A stretch of DNA of 44,498 nt from the NCBI GenBank assembly GCA_024402765.1, contig JAKSTC010000008.1, positions 1-44,498 of the forward strand, in the 5' to 3' direction. The position numbers and the translations under genes are program-made. The notes below the pieces were generated by a model. The model saw only the letters and a program-made list of their open reading frames with translations. It was not told the DNA's origin and ran no database searches. The DNA is from Alphaproteobacteria bacterium (GTDB lineage: Bacteria > Pseudomonadota > Alphaproteobacteria > Rs-D84). Positions within the stretch are counted from its first letter, which is position 1. Every line of letters starts with the position of its first letter. Shown here one piece after another: positions 1 through 6,986 of this stretch.

Positions 1-165
1 TTTAAATCTTCTGTTTTTGCATATGCCGTTAAATCTGATTTAACAAGAACATCAGATGTTTTGGCATATTCTTTTAAATCTTCTGTTTTTGCATATGCCA
101 CTAAATCTGATTTAACAAGAACATCAGATGTTTTTGCGTATGCCGCTAAATCTGAAGTTTGTACA
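1..165 (-). repeat. 72-bp tandem repeat encoding a 24-residue unit
   Basis: The segment TTTAAATCTTCTGTTTTTGC at position 1 recurs at position 73, so the period is 72 bp and the frame is kept. The unit is built from two related halves, AYAKTEDLKE and YAKTSDVLVKSDL, and the copies differ by only a few bases. The array continues beyond the left edge, so copy number is unknown. In-frame tandem repeats with this little divergence usually change length by slippage or recombination. Confidence 0.85.
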
Positions 166-641
166 TAATCATCAAATTTACCGCTTATTTCATCCAGTGC
201 CGCAATGATATTATCGGTTTCTGATTGCAAATCAGATATATGTGTAGTGACTGTTACTATATCATTTTCTACGACACCAAGCCGCTCTTCAAGTTCAGCT
301 GTATCTTTTCCAGCAAATTCCGTATCTGATGAAGAAGATATAAATGTGGGTACAGAGATACTACTTACATGCATACCATATGGTATACGTTGTGAACTGG
401 TTGTAGTATCTTGTGTAGAATAAATCTTTGTATCTGCAACCTGTGATGTTGAGACCTGTTTTTTGGTAACGGGCAACGATGATGCACGAGTATTAACAGG
501 CACAACCTCTGGTTCAGTAACACGAACAGTGCCACTAAGTGTCCTTACCGATGAAGCACAATAAGCAGGTATTGTACAACACAACGAACCGAAAAAGACG
601 CAACACACAGCTCTTCTGCACAAATCCATTGATACAAACAT
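1..641 (-). CDS. Exported repeat protein, N-terminal part (runs off left edge)
   Basis: Read on the minus strand from ATG at 641, this open frame reaches the left edge without a stop, so only about 213 codons are present. It starts with a Cys-rich hydrophobic stretch ending near AYCASS, which looks like a signal peptide. A Ser/Thr-rich region and a short heptad-like stretch (around ELEERLGVVENDI) follow. From about residue 160 it enters a 24-residue tandem repeat of the type AYAKTEDLKEYAKTSDVLVK followed by SDL(T/V). Such AYAKTSDL repeats occur in phage tail fibres and trimeric surface fibres, so a cell-surface or adhesin-like fibre is an inference. No enzymatic domain is visible. A strong promoter lies just upstream (666-695). 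A second in-frame ATG at 629 is possible. Confidence 0.75.
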   Translation of the reverse strand, partial: MFVSMDLCRRAVCCVFFGSLCCTIPAYCASSVRTLSGTVRVTEPEVVPVNTRASSLPVTKKQVSTSQVADTKIYSTQDTTTSSQRIPYGMHVSSISVPTFISSSSDTEFAGKDTAELEERLGVVENDIVTVTTHISDLQSETDNIIAALDEISGKFDDYVQTSDLAAYAKTSDVLVKSDLVAYAKTEDLKEYAKTSDVLVKSDLTAYAKTEDL

Positions 642-665
642 TTTACATTCTCTATTCCAGCAAGC

Positions 666-695
666 ATTATATCATAATAATGGCATCAAAATCAA
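666..695 (-). promoter_or_regulatory. Sigma-70-type promoter for the repeat protein
   Basis: On the minus strand TTGATT (690-695) is followed after 18 bp by TATAAT (666-671). The -10 is extended, reading ATGATATAAT. The predicted start site near 659 leaves a leader of about 18 nt before ATG 641. Confidence 0.6.
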
Positions 696-789
696 ATCTC
701 TACACAATTTAATTTTTATATATAGCTTTCTATATCGTAACATAATTATTCAATTTATAAGTAAAATGGTTTTTTTTCTAAATTTTTTG

Positions 790-798
790 TGGTATAAT
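790..798 (+). promoter_or_regulatory. Extended -10 promoter for the tol operon
   Basis: TGGTATAAT (790-798) is an extended -10 box. The surrounding TTTTGTGGTATAAT is repeated exactly at the promoter of the leader RNA at 4961-4974 on the other strand. No convincing -35 is present. A second TATAAT at 808-813 is an alternative. Confidence 0.4.
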
Positions 799-826
799 TG
801 CAAGTACTATAATTAAAGGAAGAAAA

Positions 827-1315
827 ATGACAAATAACTTTTCATTATTAAACTTATTCACCGGTGATATTATGACGATTTTTGTGTCTATTATCCTGGT
901 CATTGCGAGTATTTTATCATGGGCAATCATTATTGAAAAAATTCGCCTGTGGCGTGCAACAAAACGCAATCCTGTAAAAATAAAATCTAGCGACAATCTT
1001 GATTTAATTGTTGATAAATTGATGCGCCCATTTGATAAGAATTTATGGTTTTTATCTATGGTGTCCTATGTTGCACCGTTCATTGGCTTATTCGGAACGG
1101 TTTGGGGCGTTATGGATTCTTTTGCATCAATCGGTATAAATCAATCGGTCAGCATTGGCGTTATTGCACCGGGTTTGGCGACTGCATTGGGCACAACCGC
1201 ATTGGGTTTAATCGCAGCGGTTCCTGCGGCGATTGCATATCAATACTTTGCAAAACGCGCTGATGATTTATACGACAAACTTGATGAACAACGCACAGAA
1301 ATTAAATCAAAGTAA
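827..1315 (+). CDS. tolQ: TolQ/ExbB-type proton channel subunit, short form
   Basis: This is the inner-membrane subunit of a Tol/Exb energy transducer, which couples proton flow to an envelope-spanning partner. Residues 15-40 form a first membrane helix ending ILSWAIIIEKI. The second half has the family signature SYVAPFIGLFGTVWGVMDSF and then a third helix with APGLATALGTTALGLIAAVPA. At 162 residues it is much shorter than usual (about 220-240). The missing part is the cytoplasmic loop between helices 1 and 2, while the pore-forming helices are complete. AAGGAAG lies 5-12 nt before ATG 827. It is followed after 12 bp by the TolR-like gene. TolQ is preferred over ExbB because of the TolA-like third gene. 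Confidence 0.88.
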   Translation: MTNNFSLLNLFTGDIMTIFVSIILVIASILSWAIIIEKIRLWRATKRNPVKIKSSDNLDLIVDKLMRPFDKNLWFLSMVSYVAPFIGLFGTVWGVMDSFASIGINQSVSIGVIAPGLATALGTTALGLIAAVPAAIAYQYFAKRADDLYDKLDEQRTEIKSK

Positions 1316-1327
1316 AAGGCTTAAACT

Positions 1328-1732
1328 ATGTCCCGCAGACGTTCTTGCCGCAGCGATGGTAATATGTCGTTAACACCAATGATTGATGTTATGACAACTT
1401 TGCTTGCGGTGTTTATGGTAACAACACCAATGATGACAACTGGAATTGATCTGAATTTACCACGTGGTGGTAACTCTGCCATGACAGGTATGGATCATGC
1501 AATACAAATTAGCGTGGATAAATCTGGCAATTATTTTCTAGCACAAAACCGTATGCCTATTGATAAAATTGTTACAAGTGTGGCTGCCATGCGAAATGAA
1601 AACCCCGATTTGACAATTACTATTAATGGGGACACCCAGGCCGACTATGGTGCTGTTATGGCAGTTATGGGACGATTAAAGGATGCTGGCTTTCAAAAGA
1701 TAGGATTACGCACAAAACCATCCAAGGAATAA
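1328..1732 (+). CDS. tolR: TolR/ExbD-type protein
   Basis: This is a 134-residue partner of the TolQ-like channel. A short Arg-rich cytoplasmic start leads into MSLTPMIDVMTTLLAVFMVT, whose Asp in PMIDVM is the proton-carrying membrane residue of the TolR/ExbD family. Then comes TTGIDLNLPRG and a small periplasmic domain ending in the usual VMGRLKDAGF-type helix. Length is normal for the family. It lies 12 bp after tolQ and 1 bp before the TolA-like gene, so the three are surely co-transcribed. Confidence 0.9.
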   Translation: MSRRRSCRSDGNMSLTPMIDVMTTLLAVFMVTTPMMTTGIDLNLPRGGNSAMTGMDHAIQISVDKSGNYFLAQNRMPIDKIVTSVAAMRNENPDLTITINGDTQADYGAVMAVMGRLKDAGFQKIGLRTKPSKE

Positions 1733-1733
1733 T

Positions 1734-2486
1734 ATGCCAACACAAAGCCAACGATTTAATTATGAAAATATATTACTATCTGTTTTAGCACATTTAGTAT
1801 TGCTGGTAATATTTGTTACAGGCGCAACAATTATTATCAAACGCAACATATTAGTTACACCCGATAGAATTGATATAGTTGAAATAGATTTATCCAAAGT
1901 AAAAATTACTGGTGACGAAACAAAATTACAAAACAGTACAACCCCAGAAGTTATAAAAACAGAAGCAAAAGAATCAACAAATATACCAGAACGAATTGCC
2001 TCACAATCTGATAGGTCAGAAAAAATTCAAGAACCAACATTAACTGACCCAGAGATTAAGAAGCAGGAATCAGAAAAAATCGAAAAAACAGACAAACCAA
2101 AAGAAGAAACACCTGCGCCAAAAAAGAAAACTGTTATACGTGTAAATCGCGAAGTTATGTCATTGGATCGCACAATGACCGTATCTGTGGTTGATGCGTT
2201 GCGTGTTGCGATGACACGTTGTTGGGTTATTGATACAAATCGTCCAGACATAAACAATATTCGTGCTGTTGCACATTTGACCCTGCGTCCCAATGGCACT
2301 GTTCGTGATGTGTGGTTTGAATCTGCGGCACGTGCAGAAAACGACCCTGGTTTTGCATATGTTTTAGACACAATACGTTCTGCAATAAATACTTGCCAGC
2401 CATTTAAAATGTTGCCACGTTCTGAATTTAGCAAGTGGGAAAAAATTCAATTAACGTTTTACCCGACCCAAGGCAAAGTAATGTAA
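1734..2486 (+). CDS. tolA: TolA-like envelope-spanning protein
   Basis: This 250-residue protein has one N-terminal membrane helix (about 16-38). A long Lys/Glu/Pro-rich linker (about 55-135) follows, then a compact C-terminal domain. The C-terminal domain has the TolA III pattern: MTRCW near residue 160, a middle LRPNGTVRDVWFES stretch, and CQPF before the last strands. Two cysteines (RCW and TCQPF) match the conserved disulfide of that domain in alphaproteobacteria. In the Tol-Pal system TolA links the inner-membrane motor to the outer-membrane lipoprotein Pal during division. TonB is the alternative, but a TonB-type C-terminal motif is absent. No tolB or pal follows, which is unusual. Confidence 0.82.
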   Translation: MPTQSQRFNYENILLSVLAHLVLLVIFVTGATIIIKRNILVTPDRIDIVEIDLSKVKITGDETKLQNSTTPEVIKTEAKESTNIPERIASQSDRSEKIQEPTLTDPEIKKQESEKIEKTDKPKEETPAPKKKTVIRVNREVMSLDRTMTVSVVDALRVAMTRCWVIDTNRPDINNIRAVAHLTLRPNGTVRDVWFESAARAENDPGFAYVLDTIRSAINTCQPFKMLPRSEFSKWEKIQLTFYPTQGKVM

Positions 2487-2535
2487 TTTTGTGCTTGTTA
2501 AAAAATACAAAACCGATTACAATCTTTACCAAGGA

Positions 2536-3513
2536 ATGAAAAAATTACTGTGCTTTTTATCTATAATTATTGCGTGCTGGGGCTCTGAAGGTTTATGCGC
2601 ACGTCGTAATGTTACACCACGCAATTCGCGTGCCGCGGCTGTGCAAAACGAAACACCAATATCTGGATACACTTATAATTATATGTATCCATATTTAAAC
2701 AACCAGATGAAAACTGATTTAAACCCGGGCACAACAACGGCACAAAATACCAACCCAATTAACGCGGTGGTAAAGACATCACAAATTGCCAACAAACCTA
2801 TGCGAAATGTCGTTCCACGTGCAGCAACAAAATCAAATACAAATATAATGATGCCTGTTGCCCAGCAATATACAACAAATAATGCCCCAACACAAACATA
2901 TCAACCAAATGTTGCGCGCGCCGCAACACCATCACAACGCCGGGTTGTTTCGCGTTCAAATGTTCAACGGGGTGCAACAATCGTATTGCCTGATTCAGGC
3001 ACGACAACAACCAATCAAACAACTGTATCAACGGCACGTTGTTTCGCAGATTATGCCGATTGTATGAATAATTATTGTGCGCGCCCCGACACACCATATA
3101 ACAAATGCTATTGCAGTGCCCAACTGGCCCAGATAGAGGCACAATATAAAAGCGAAATTGATTCTGCGCTGACACAACTGGCGCGCCTGCAGGGAATTAA
3201 TCAATGGACCGATGACGAAATGAATGAATACTGGGGAACAGTTATTGGCAAATACAGCAATTCTAATGCTTTTGAAAACATTGATGCGGCATTGGATATA
3301 GATTGGTCCAGTTTGGAAAGTCGGGTTCGTGGTCAAAACGCTTTTATCACAGGTCACGAATATTGTGTTCAACATTTGCGCAACTGTGCGTATGCGGCAT
3401 CCAACTTACGTGACGCATATCGTTCAGAAATTGCACGCGATTGCGCCGCGTATGAGGCATCGTTACAAAGAATAAAAAACGCTGCAAATGCTATTATAGA
3501 AGAATATAAATAA
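2536..3513 (+). CDS. Exported Cys-rich protein sharing a domain with 15493-17784
   Basis: I place the start at ATG 2536, which begins a clear signal peptide (MKKLLCFLSIIIACWGSEGLCA). A GTG at 2491 in frame would add 15 polar residues in front of it. The mature part has a Gln/Asn/Thr-rich low-complexity region (about 20-160). A C-terminal domain follows with the pattern C-x3-YxxCMxxxC-x8-KCYCSxxL, a Leu/Ala-rich helix and two further Cys motifs (CVQHLRNC, DCAAYE). The same domain occurs in the 15493-17784 protein, so the two are paralogues over about 170 residues. No known family is recognised. It is the last gene of the tol operon, 49 bp after tolA, so a periplasmic or outer-membrane role tied to the Tol machinery is possible but inferred. 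Confidence 0.75.
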   Translation: MKKLLCFLSIIIACWGSEGLCARRNVTPRNSRAAAVQNETPISGYTYNYMYPYLNNQMKTDLNPGTTTAQNTNPINAVVKTSQIANKPMRNVVPRAATKSNTNIMMPVAQQYTTNNAPTQTYQPNVARAATPSQRRVVSRSNVQRGATIVLPDSGTTTTNQTTVSTARCFADYADCMNNYCARPDTPYNKCYCSAQLAQIEAQYKSEIDSALTQLARLQGINQWTDDEMNEYWGTVIGKYSNSNAFENIDAALDIDWSSLESRVRGQNAFITGHEYCVQHLRNCAYAASNLRDAYRSEIARDCAAYEASLQRIKNAANAIIEEYK

Positions 3514-3531
3514 TTTATAAGGTATTGAATA

Positions 3532-3655
3532 TTACCACGACACTATATCCCTTGGGAAATTTGTAGAGTATGTGCCACCTGGCAATACCAAAAGTGTTGA
3601 TATTACGCGCCGATTAATCAGCATTGCACAATTATCGTAATTCTTGGCACATTAA
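3532..3655 (-). pseudogene. Open continuation of the small lipoprotein in a shifted frame
   Basis: Read on the minus strand, the frame shifted by one base at the TGTGCC near 3643 runs on as ...KNYDNCAMLINRRVI... to LPGGTYSTNFPRDIVSW and stops at 3532. It has no start of its own with a binding site. It abuts the lipoprotein without a gap and ends 18 bp from the stop of the convergent gene at 3513, the tight packing seen elsewhere in this genome. One base less in the CC would fuse it to the lipoprotein, giving a protein of about 95 residues. It may also be chance. Confidence 0.35.
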
Positions 3656-3814
3656 ATTGTGACGATAAATATTGCGTGCCAAATCATCGCTGATTACATT
3701 CCAATCAGACAAACGACCATAGATTTCCATACATGGATATTTAATCGGCAATTGTGTATTGTTCGCGCAAGATACGACGAATATCGTCGGTCCCAGTATG
3801 ATAAGTTTCCGCAT
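3632..3814 (-). CDS. Small lipoprotein overlapping the upstream gene (possibly frameshifted)
   Basis: This 60-residue frame begins with a lipoprotein signal, MRKLIILGPTIFVVSC, whose VVSC is a plausible lipobox. A good ribosome binding site, AGGGGG, lies 5 nt before the start. It begins inside the last 25 codons of the small membrane protein at 3741-3968, in another frame, with 74 nt shared. That arrangement, a membrane-anchored protein with an embedded lipoprotein, is the one seen for phage Rz/Rz1 spanins. The homology itself is not established. After its stop the neighbouring frame stays open for 38 more codons (see 3532-3655), so the annotated end may reflect a frameshift. Confidence 0.6.
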   Translation of the reverse strand: MRKLIILGPTIFVVSCANNTQLPIKYPCMEIYGRLSDWNVISDDLARNIYRHNLMCQELR

Positions 3815-3968
3815 TGATACCCCCTATTTTTTGCATAACTGTTTCATTATTGTTAATATTATCAACGGCAATACGTTCCCGACAACGCAGGTTGCCAACA
3901 GATTGTCCAACAAAAAAGGCGGCCATAACGACCGCCACAACAAAGCATAAAAAATATAATCGTGTCAT
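3741..3968 (-). CDS. Small single-span membrane protein, spanin-like arrangement
   Basis: This 75-residue protein has one N-terminal membrane helix (LYFLCFVVAVVMAAFFVG) followed by a soluble tail with an Asn/Glu-rich middle and a basic DIRRILREQYTIAD end. A purine-rich GGAAGTGAG lies upstream of ATG 3968. It sits 18 bp after the secreted protein gene 3987-4715 on the same strand, and its last 74 nt also encode the start of the small lipoprotein. Membrane anchor plus embedded lipoprotein suggests an inner/outer-membrane pair such as Rz/Rz1. The tail is short for an inner-membrane spanin, so this is only a structural analogy. Confidence 0.6.
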   Translation of the reverse strand: MTRLYFLCFVVAVVMAAFFVGQSVGNLRCRERIAVDNINNNETVMQKIGGINAETYHTGTDDIRRILREQYTIAD

Positions 3969-3986
3969 GATTTAATCTCACTTCCT

Positions 3987-4715
3987 TTATTGTTTTTCAT
4001 ACACATCGGCACAGTATTTTTTACCATCAAACATTGTGCATAAACCATGTTCTGTGCGTCGTCCCACCGGCATAAAAGCGACATAGTTTCCGGTATGCAA
4101 CAAATGCCCACATTGATCAATATTGGTCGCACCTGCCACCGACAACAAGCCGTTTGGGCATGGTGTGCATGGTTCGTTACCAACAAAATCTTTATATGTA
4201 TTTGGTGGGCATAGAGTACATTCCCATATTGCAGGCAATATGTATTCACCATACGGTTCATACGACGATGTATCAAAATTACATACGGTATCGTCCCGTG
4301 GTGGTGTCCAATACGGGTCTGTTGCACGTTGATAGTACAAAATTACACCAGACATTGCTTGCTTGAAAGATGCTGCAGTTGTATAATTTGTATCAACAAT
4401 ACAAACATAATTTTGTACCTGTTTTACTTCTCCATTATTTCCGCCAAACACATGTAATGCATCTGTAACTTGATATTTAGAAGTATATAATGCACTTGCA
4501 CCACTTGTTTTTGATATAAAATCCGATATATTCGCATAAAATGGATTGTTTGCTATTGAAGGATGTCTTATCCAATTCAAACTTCCTAAATCAACACAAC
4601 CACCTAGACCCTGAGTTATTTTATATCCATATCCAACTGGACATTCATCGTTGGCAAATGTGCTAAAACAAAATATACATGATAAAAATGTCAAAAGTAT
4701 GCACCGAAGCAACAT
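3987..4715 (-). CDS. Exported Cys-rich protein with leader RNA
   Basis: This 242-residue protein has a signal peptide ending near STFA, then NDECPVGYGYKI. The middle has no recognisable fold. From about residue 165 there is a Cys-repeat module (WECTLCPPNTYKDFVGNEPC then TPCPNGLL) of the ephrin-receptor/GCC2-GCC3-like type. The last 43 residues (CGHLLHTGNYVAFMP to ADVYEKQ) are nearly identical to the C-terminus of the gene cut by the right edge (44336-44498), so this is a reused C-terminal domain. AGGGAGA precedes ATG 4715. Its mRNA begins with a structured leader of about 240 nt (4716-4954). Function unknown; surface or periplasmic location inferred. Confidence 0.8.
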   Translation of the reverse strand: MLLRCILLTFLSCIFCFSTFANDECPVGYGYKITQGLGGCVDLGSLNWIRHPSIANNPFYANISDFISKTSGASALYTSKYQVTDALHVFGGNNGEVKQVQNYVCIVDTNYTTAASFKQAMSGVILYYQRATDPYWTPPRDDTVCNFDTSSYEPYGEYILPAIWECTLCPPNTYKDFVGNEPCTPCPNGLLSVAGATNIDQCGHLLHTGNYVAFMPVGRRTEHGLCTMFDGKKYCADVYEKQ

Positions 4716-4954
4716 ATAAACTCTCCCTTATATTTTCTTGGTGGTGGCGCATAAATGCGTGGTAAATACGCCACCAAAAAAACCACCGATATGTGTCGAG
4801 TGGTTGGAGGTTAGTAACAATTTAAGTCGAAATTGTGCGCCTATTCTTTATATTCAGCAACCCTCCAACCAAATTTAGTTGGAGATTTTTTACGTCCATT
4901 TTCAGACGCGACTTAACGGGTTACTACACCCCATCACAACACTCTATTGTGACG
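4716..4954 (-). promoter_or_regulatory. Structured leader RNA, copy 1 (attenuator-like)
   Basis: This minus-strand 5' leader contains, in order: a hairpin (4947-4952 with 4934-4939); the 5' strands of two long-range stems, TAGTAAC (4920-4926) and TTAAGTCG (4909-4916); a hairpin (4893-4908); a CTCCAAC/GTTGGAG hairpin (4878-4884 with 4863-4869); the loop GAATATAAAGAATA (4842-4855); and the 3' strands CGACTTAA (4822-4829) and GTTACTA (4812-4818). Next come CCTCCAACC (4802-4810), a hairpin AACCAC/GTGGTT (4800-4805 with 4781-4786) with U7, and a GGTGGCGTAT hairpin (4766-4775 with 4743-4752). Copy 2 at 22121 has the same architecture with different stem sequences. It resembles a riboswitch or attenuator; no known class is recognised. 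Confidence 0.75.
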
Positions 4955-4960
4955 GCACCT

Positions 4961-4969
4961 ATTATACCA
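4961..4969 (-). promoter_or_regulatory. Extended -10 promoter of leader RNA copy 1
   Basis: TGGTATAAT on the minus strand (4961-4969) predicts a start near 4954, exactly where the first hairpin of the leader begins. A weak TTCCAA lies 17 bp upstream (4984-4989). Confidence 0.5.
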
Positions 4970-5007
4970 CAAAACACAAAAAATTGGAAGTGTTTTTTAT
5001 ATCGCAA

Positions 5008-5031
5008 TAAAAAAACGCCCAAACGGGCGTT
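5008..5031 (-). terminator. Rho-independent terminator of the rho gene
   Basis: Inverted repeat AACGCCC/GGGCGTT (5014-5020, 5025-5031) with a 4-nt loop. On the minus strand it runs into TTTTTTTATT directly after the rho stop codon. Confidence 0.85.
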
Positions 5032-5036
5032 CTTTA

Positions 5037-6305
5037 TTATTGATTCATAGAACTAAAGAAATCATCGTTGGTTTTCGTTAAGCGCATTTTATCCAACAGG
5101 AATTCCATTGCCTCTAGTGTTCCCATTGGGGTTATTATACGGCGCAGAACATACATTTTGGACAACTGATCCTTGGACACCAACAAATCTTCCTTACGCG
5201 TGCCAGACTTTGTAATATCGATTGCTGGATAAACACGTTTATCAGATAATTTCCTATCCAAAATAATTTCGCTGTTGCCTGTTCCCTTAAATTCTTCGAA
5301 TACGACTTCGTCCATTTTGGAACCCGTTTCAATCAGGGCGGTTGCGATAATTGTCAAACTGCCGCCACCTTCGATATTACGCGCTGCACCAAAGAAACGC
5401 TTTGGCCGCTGCAGAGCATATGCATCAACACCACCGGTTAAAACCTTACCACTGGATGGGACACATGTATTATACGCACGACCCAAACGCGTAATAGAAT
5501 CAAGCAGAATAACAACATCCTGGCCGGCCTCTACCAAACGTTTTGCCTTTTCGATAACCATTTCTGCAACCTGGATATGGCGGGATGCAGGTTCATCAAA
5601 TGTTGATGAGATTACTTCGCCCTTTACACTGCGTTGCATATCAGTAACTTCTTCGGGACGTTCATCAATCAACAAAACAATCAGTTTTACATCTGGATAA
5701 TTTGTTGCGATTGAATGTGCAATATTTTGCAACATAACCGTTTTACCGGTACGCGGTGGTGCAACAATCAATGAACGCTGTCCCTTACCCGTTGGGGCAA
5801 TCAAATCAATAACGCGCGCAGATAAATTGCGTCCTTTATCGGTATCGTTTTCAACCTCCATCTTTAACTTTTCATCGGGATACAATGGGGTCATATCATC
5901 AAAAGACACACGATGGCGCAATTTGTCAGGTGTATCACCGTTTACACGTTCAATTGTTTCAAGTGCGAAATAACGTTCCGATTCGTTTTGTGGTGCCTCT
6001 ATTTGTCCTTCGACATAATCACCGGTTTTAAGTCCGAATTTCTTAATCAAACTGGGCGAAACATATAAATCATCAGGTCCCGCAAGATAATTACTCTCTG
6101 GCGCGCGCAGAAAACCAAACCCATCCTGCAAACGTTCCAAAACACCATCACCAATCAACGTAAGTTTCTTGTCCGCCGCATAAACGCGCATAACCGCGAA
6201 ACGCAACTGTTGGACATTTAATTGTGATGGATTTTCAATTCCTAAATCTTCCGCAATTTTCAACAACTGTTGCGGCGACTTGGCCTTAAGTTCATTAATA
6301 TGCAT
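5037..6305 (-). CDS. rho: Transcription termination factor Rho
   Basis: This 422-residue hexameric RNA helicase ends transcription at Rho-dependent sites. The N-terminal helical Rho_N domain (about 1-45) and the cold-shock-like RNA-binding domain (about 50-125, with [20 protein letters not shown]) precede the ATPase. In the ATPase, the phosphate loop is APPRTGKT, Walker B is [15 protein letters not shown], and the R-loop/Q-loop region is typical, ending [18 protein letters not shown]. The length is normal. AAAGGA lies 9 nt before ATG 6305. A consensus promoter (6360-6388) and a 5' leader of about 50 nt with a small CGCAG/CTGCG hairpin precede it. Rho is often autoregulated in its leader, which is possible here. 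Confidence 0.98.
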   Translation of the reverse strand: MHINELKAKSPQQLLKIAEDLGIENPSQLNVQQLRFAVMRVYAADKKLTLIGDGVLERLQDGFGFLRAPESNYLAGPDDLYVSPSLIKKFGLKTGDYVEGQIEAPQNESERYFALETIERVNGDTPDKLRHRVSFDDMTPLYPDEKLKMEVENDTDKGRNLSARVIDLIAPTGKGQRSLIVAPPRTGKTVMLQNIAHSIATNYPDVKLIVLLIDERPEEVTDMQRSVKGEVISSTFDEPASRHIQVAEMVIEKAKRLVEAGQDVVILLDSITRLGRAYNTCVPSSGKVLTGGVDAYALQRPKRFFGAARNIEGGGSLTIIATALIETGSKMDEVVFEEFKGTGNSEIILDRKLSDKRVYPAIDITKSGTRKEDLLVSKDQLSKMYVLRRIITPMGTLEAMEFLLDKMRLTKTNDDFFSSMNQ

Positions 6306-6359
6306 GTAAATATTCCTTTTGTGAGATTAAACGCAGAACTGCGCCTTTTCGATACATTC

Positions 6360-6388
6360 ATTATAGTGCACCCATAACAAAATGTCAA
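6360..6388 (-). promoter_or_regulatory. Perfect-consensus sigma-70 promoter of rho
   Basis: TTGACA (6383-6388), a 17-bp spacer and TATAAT (6360-6365) on the minus strand match the sigma-70 consensus at every position. The start is predicted near 6353. Confidence 0.85.
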
Positions 6389-6411
6389 GTTTTTGTGTTT
6401 TTCTTTTTTTC

Positions 6412-6441
6412 TTGCATTTGTATAAAAAATTAGCCTACAAT
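6412..6441 (+). promoter_or_regulatory. Promoter of ssb
   Basis: TTGCAT (6412-6417), an 18-bp spacer and TACAAT (6436-6441), facing away from the rho promoter. The predicted start near 6448 gives a leader of about 24 nt. Confidence 0.6.
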
Positions 6442-6471
6442 CAAAATACAAGTAAACAAAAGGAAGTAATT

Positions 6472-6930
6472 ATGGCAGGAAGCATAAATAAAGTTATATT
6501 GGTTGGCAATGTGGGCCAGGAACCCCAGGCACGTCAAATGCAGAACGGACAAAAGGTTGTTAGTTTTTCACTTGCAACATCTGAACGTTGGCGTGACCGT
6601 CAATCAGGCGAACAAAAGGAACAAACCGAATGGCACCGTATTGTTATCTTTAACCCAAATTTGGTTGATGTCGCAGAACGCATGTTACAAAAAGGAACCA
6701 AATTGTATATCGAAGGTGCCCTGCGTACACGCAAATGGCAAAATCAACAAGGCGCAGATGTCTTTACAACAGAGGTTGTATTGAATCAATTCGCGGGCCA
6801 GTTGGTAATTTTGTCAGGTGCCAAACCTGTGGACGGCTCTGCCCCGGTATCTGATTATGTTGCGGCATCAACATCCGCACCCCAGCCCGAAATGTCAGTG
6901 GCAGAAATCGGTGACGATATTCCATTCTAA
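6472..6930 (+). CDS. ssb: Single-stranded DNA-binding protein
   Basis: This 152-residue SSB has an N-terminal OB fold (about 1-115: SINKVILVGNVGQEPQAR, then WHRIVIFN, YIEGALRTRKW). A short linker follows and the acidic tail ends GDDIPF, the peptide through which SSB recruits repair and replication proteins. I start at ATG 6472, which has AAAAGGAAG 6 nt upstream. The frame is open further upstream, but that lies across the promoter. A strong terminator follows at once, so it is a single-gene unit. Confidence 0.97.
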   Translation: MAGSINKVILVGNVGQEPQARQMQNGQKVVSFSLATSERWRDRQSGEQKEQTEWHRIVIFNPNLVDVAERMLQKGTKLYIEGALRTRKWQNQQGADVFTTEVVLNQFAGQLVILSGAKPVDGSAPVSDYVAASTSAPQPEMSVAEIGDDIPF

Positions 6931-6937
6931 AAAAATA

Positions 6938-6972
6938 AAATCCTTGGCCTTAAAAACACCAAGGATTTTTTT
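6938..6972 (+). terminator. Terminator after ssb
   Basis: Ten-base inverted repeat AAATCCTTGG/CCAAGGATTT (6938-6947, 6959-6968) followed by a T run. Confidence 0.9.
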
Positions 6973-6986
6973 AACATAAAATATTC

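Noticed and set aside
3521-3589. A 7-bp perfect inverted repeat GGTATTG/CAATACC with ends 69 nt apart, like a tRNA acceptor stem.
   Set aside because: No T-arm (GGTTC-type) or anticodon stem can be fitted on either strand, and the stretch overlaps a possible coding continuation.
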